From assembly GCA_903926695.1 (NCBI GenBank), contig CAIYKK010000229.1:1-6021 (forward strand): a stretch of DNA of 6,021 nt. Reading direction: 5' to 3'. The notes under the pieces were generated by a model. The model did no database searches and was not told the origin of the DNA. It was given only the letters and a program-made list of their open reading frames with translations. Both the position numbers and the translations under genes were made by a program. Shown piece after piece: positions 4,730 through 6,021 of this stretch. Numbering within the stretch: position 1 is the first letter of the stretch; the number at the start of each line of letters is the position of its first letter. The stretch comes from an uncultured Burkholderiales bacterium. GTDB lineage: Bacteria; Pseudomonadota; Gammaproteobacteria; Burkholderiales; Burkholderiaceae_C.

Positions 4730-5011
4730 TCACTGTGCGGATTCGGGCTTTTTGTCCAGGTTGAACAGGGCGCGGTCATCCGGGCGGGTCAAAAACGGGT
4801 CAAGCAGGGCGTGGAGTTCGGCCTGGGCTGTGTCTGATGAACTGGCCCGAGTGAGGAAGAGGGAACCCACCAAGATTTTCCGGCGGGTGTCTTGGGCGCG
4901 GGTCTGTTTTTGCTGCTGTGCCTTCTTCTGTGCCTCCTGTTTTTGCTTGAGGGCTTTAGCCTGTTTCAGCTTGGTTTCGAGGGCTGCAATGGTGTCTTCG
5001 ATCTTTGTCAT
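4730..5011 (-). CDS. mobC: MobC-like mobilization accessory protein
   Basis: A 93-aa protein that probably binds oriT DNA and helps the relaxase open the nic region, as IncQ MobC does. The first 40 residues form a highly charged Lys/Gln/Ala coiled coil. They are followed by DTRRKILVG (41-49) and LTRPDDRALF (74-83), motifs I recognise from small proteins annotated MobC beside MOBQ relaxases. The ATG at 5011 is preferred because AAAGG sits seven bases upstream on the minus strand. The longer frame to a GTG at 5077 lacks a ribosome binding site and adds a Pro/His-rich leader unlike the family. The gene is transcribed away from oriT, opposite to mobA. No convincing terminator follows; the parS-like control region lies downstream. 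Confidence 0.8.
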   Translation of the reverse strand: MTKIEDTIAALETKLKQAKALKQKQEAQKKAQQQKQTRAQDTRRKILVGSLFLTRASSSDTAQAELHALLDPFLTRPDDRALFNLDKKPESAQ

Positions 5012-5077
5012 GGTGGTGCCTTTCGGGGTGGTTTGTGGCTTGATTATGGCGGCTCGATGAGGGGGTGAATGGGCCAC

Positions 5078-5208
5078 AGCGGAAGCCTAGAATAGGCTGG
5101 AGCAGACCCCGAAGCGAATAGCAAGGGCGCACTTAATGCAAACTTTGTTTGCGTGCGCCCTCCGGGGGTAAAACCGTTTCGCGGACGCGAAAGAAGCAAG
5201 GAACCGTC
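5078..5208. other. oriT region, IncQ/MOBQ type
   Basis: The region lies between the divergent mobC and mobA, the classic IncQ arrangement. A central hairpin has GCAAAC (5138-5143), loop TTT and GTTTGC (5147-5152). It is flanked by AGGGCGCAC (5124-5132) and GTGCGCCCT (5153-5161), a perfect 9-bp inverted repeat. The minus strand reads hairpin then ATTAAGTGCGCCCT, close to the R1162/RSF1010 nic region TAAATGCGCCCT. The plus strand reads hairpin then GTGCGCCCTCC. Two smaller inverted repeats flank this: AGCCTA/TAGGCT at 5084-5098 and TTTCGCG/CGCGAAA at 5177-5192. Position and motif make oriT likely; the nicked strand is not settled by sequence alone. Confidence 0.85.
5177..5192. promoter_or_regulatory. 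perfect 7-bp inverted repeat just upstream of mobA
   Basis: TTTCGCG (5177-5183), two bases, then CGCGAAA (5186-5192), ending six bases before the mobA AAGGA. The placement fits an operator or an mRNA hairpin limiting relaxase translation, or an accessory-protein site in oriT. I see no clean -35/-10 pair here. Confidence 0.45.
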
Positions 5209-6021
5209 ATGGCCATTTATCACATGAGCGCCAAGATCATCAGCCGCAAAGCTGGCCGATCATCCACCGCTGCAGCGGCGTACCGCGCCGGGGCGGAGAT
5301 CGTTGATGAGCGAACAGGCGAGGTGCATGACTACCGCCGCAAGGGAGGGATAGAGCACACCGAAATCGTGTTGCCGTCGTCCACCGACTGGGAGCCGACA
5401 CGGGCCGAACTCTGGAACGCTGCCGAGCTGAAGAACAAGCGCCAGGATGCACAGGTAGCGCGTGAGTTTGTCGTGGCCCTGCCTGACGAGCTGGCCCCCG
5501 CCGAGCGGCAACGGCTGGCCGTGGACTTCGCCCGCGAGATTGCCAACCGCTACAGCGTGGCCGCTGATGTGGCGATCCATGCGCCCAGCCGACACGGTGA
5601 CGACCGCAACCACCACGCGCATATCCTCACCACGACAAACCGCATTGAAGGCCACACGCTGGGCAACAAGGCCCGCGAGCTTGACTTGGTGGCGCACAAC
5701 ATGGGCGGGAAGCTTGGGCAGGCGAACGAAATCGACCGGCTCCGCGAACGCTGGGCCGAGCTGACGAACACCGCCCTAGAGCGTGCTGGCGTGGCTGAGC
5801 GCGTCGATCACCGCACGCTCAAGGCCCAAGGCATCGACCGGGAGCCGACGCGGCACATAGGCCCATCTGCGAGCGAATACGAGCGGCGCACCGGGGAGCC
5901 GAGCCGCATACGCATGGACTTTGAGCAAGCAGTGGCAGAGCGACTGGCGAACGCCAAGCAAGCGGGCGAGCTGGAACGGCAAGGCCAGCAGCTGGAAAAA
6001 TCCATCCTTGACCTGTCGGGC
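5209..6021 (+). CDS. mobA: MobA/MobL-family (MOBQ) relaxase, N-terminal catalytic part
   Basis: This is the start of the conjugative relaxase that nicks oriT, stays bound to the 5' end and pilots the strand through a helper plasmid's T4SS. The ATG at 5209 has AAGGA at 5198-5202, six bases upstream. The N-terminus MAIYHMSAK matches the IncQ MobA start. Tyr25 lies in STAAAAYRAG at the place of the RSF1010 catalytic tyrosine. The metal-binding histidine motif is HGDDRNHHAH, residues 129-138, and a conserved-looking VDHRTLKAQGI segment follows near residue 199. The frame stays open through 5881-6021, which duplicates bases 1-141, so the gene continues at base 1. On the circle it is 5209-5880 plus 1-1035, giving 568 aa. 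RSF1010 MobA is longer because it carries a C-terminal primase, which is absent here. The gene diverges from mobC across oriT. The family call is firm. Confidence 0.93.
   Translation, partial: MAIYHMSAKIISRKAGRSSTAAAAYRAGAEIVDERTGEVHDYRRKGGIEHTEIVLPSSTDWEPTRAELWNAAELKNKRQDAQVAREFVVALPDELAPAERQRLAVDFAREIANRYSVAADVAIHAPSRHGDDRNHHAHILTTTNRIEGHTLGNKARELDLVAHNMGGKLGQANEIDRLRERWAELTNTALERAGVAERVDHRTLKAQGIDREPTRHIGPSASEYERRTGEPSRIRMDFEQAVAERLANAKQAGELERQGQQLEKSILDLSG
5881..6021. repeat. 141-bp terminal direct repeat of bases 1-141 (circle closure)
   Basis: Bases 5881-6021 are identical to 1-141 by line-by-line comparison. The relaxase frame is continuous across the join: codon phase is the same at 5881 and at 1. 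The simplest reading is an assembly overlap on a circular 5,880-bp molecule. A biological 141-bp repeat inside mobA would be a coincidence with the window ends. Confidence 0.95.

Noticed and set aside
5012..5077. Longer mobC start at GTG 5077
   Set aside because: No ribosome binding site, and the extension is unlike the family; ATG at 5011 has AAAGG at good spacing.

Overview
The window reads as one complete small circular plasmid, cut open inside its relaxase gene. Bases 5881-6021 repeat bases 1-141 exactly. The reading frame that begins at 5209 runs through that repeat into the frame open at base 1. If the duplicate is an assembly overlap, the replicon is a 5,880-bp circle. GC-rich codon use, an IncQ/MOBQ-type mobilization module and a Rep_3-type iteron replicon point to a Gram-negative proteobacterial host. 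Betaproteobacteria (Burkholderiales) is my best guess, by inference only. I see no resistance gene, insertion sequence, T4SS, ParA/ParB or recognisable toxin-antitoxin pair, so it looks like a cryptic mobilizable plasmid.

Layout on the circle. (1) Mobilization: mobC (5011-4730, minus) and the MobA/MobL relaxase (5209-5880 joined to 1-1035, plus) diverge from an oriT-like region at about 5078-5208. It holds a hairpin flanked on both strands by IncQ-like nic cores. (2) Cargo operon: a promoter with an overlapping 10-bp-arm palindrome (1093-1124) and a structured leader precede a 423-aa membrane protein (1289-2560) with a winged-helix-like C-terminus. A 41-aa hydrophobic peptide (2557-2682) overlaps its stop codon. 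A bidirectional terminator (2704-2739) separates this operon from the convergent rep gene. (3) Replication: a Rep_3 initiator (3524-2751, minus) and an origin (3525-3790) with three 17-bp iterons, an inverted iteron on the rep ribosome binding site, ACGGGAGAA repeats, a perfect DnaA box and A-tracts. (4) A non-coding hairpin-rich stretch (3790-4098). (5) A 149-aa protein of unknown function (4548-4099, minus) with octad LSD repeats, and an AT-rich control region upstream (4549-4729).

The control region is the most unusual part. It carries a 15/16 match to the chromosomal ParB site parS, a second half site, and several copies of a TAGTCTGATT motif around a good promoter, yet the plasmid encodes no ParB. 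The coding region next to it carries CGGATA at exact 24-bp spacing. My working hypothesis is that this plasmid may use the host chromosome's ParB for segregation or regulation. The 423-aa membrane/DNA-binding-like protein could be a tether or a mobilization accessory. Both ideas are inference; the motifs are visible in the sequence.
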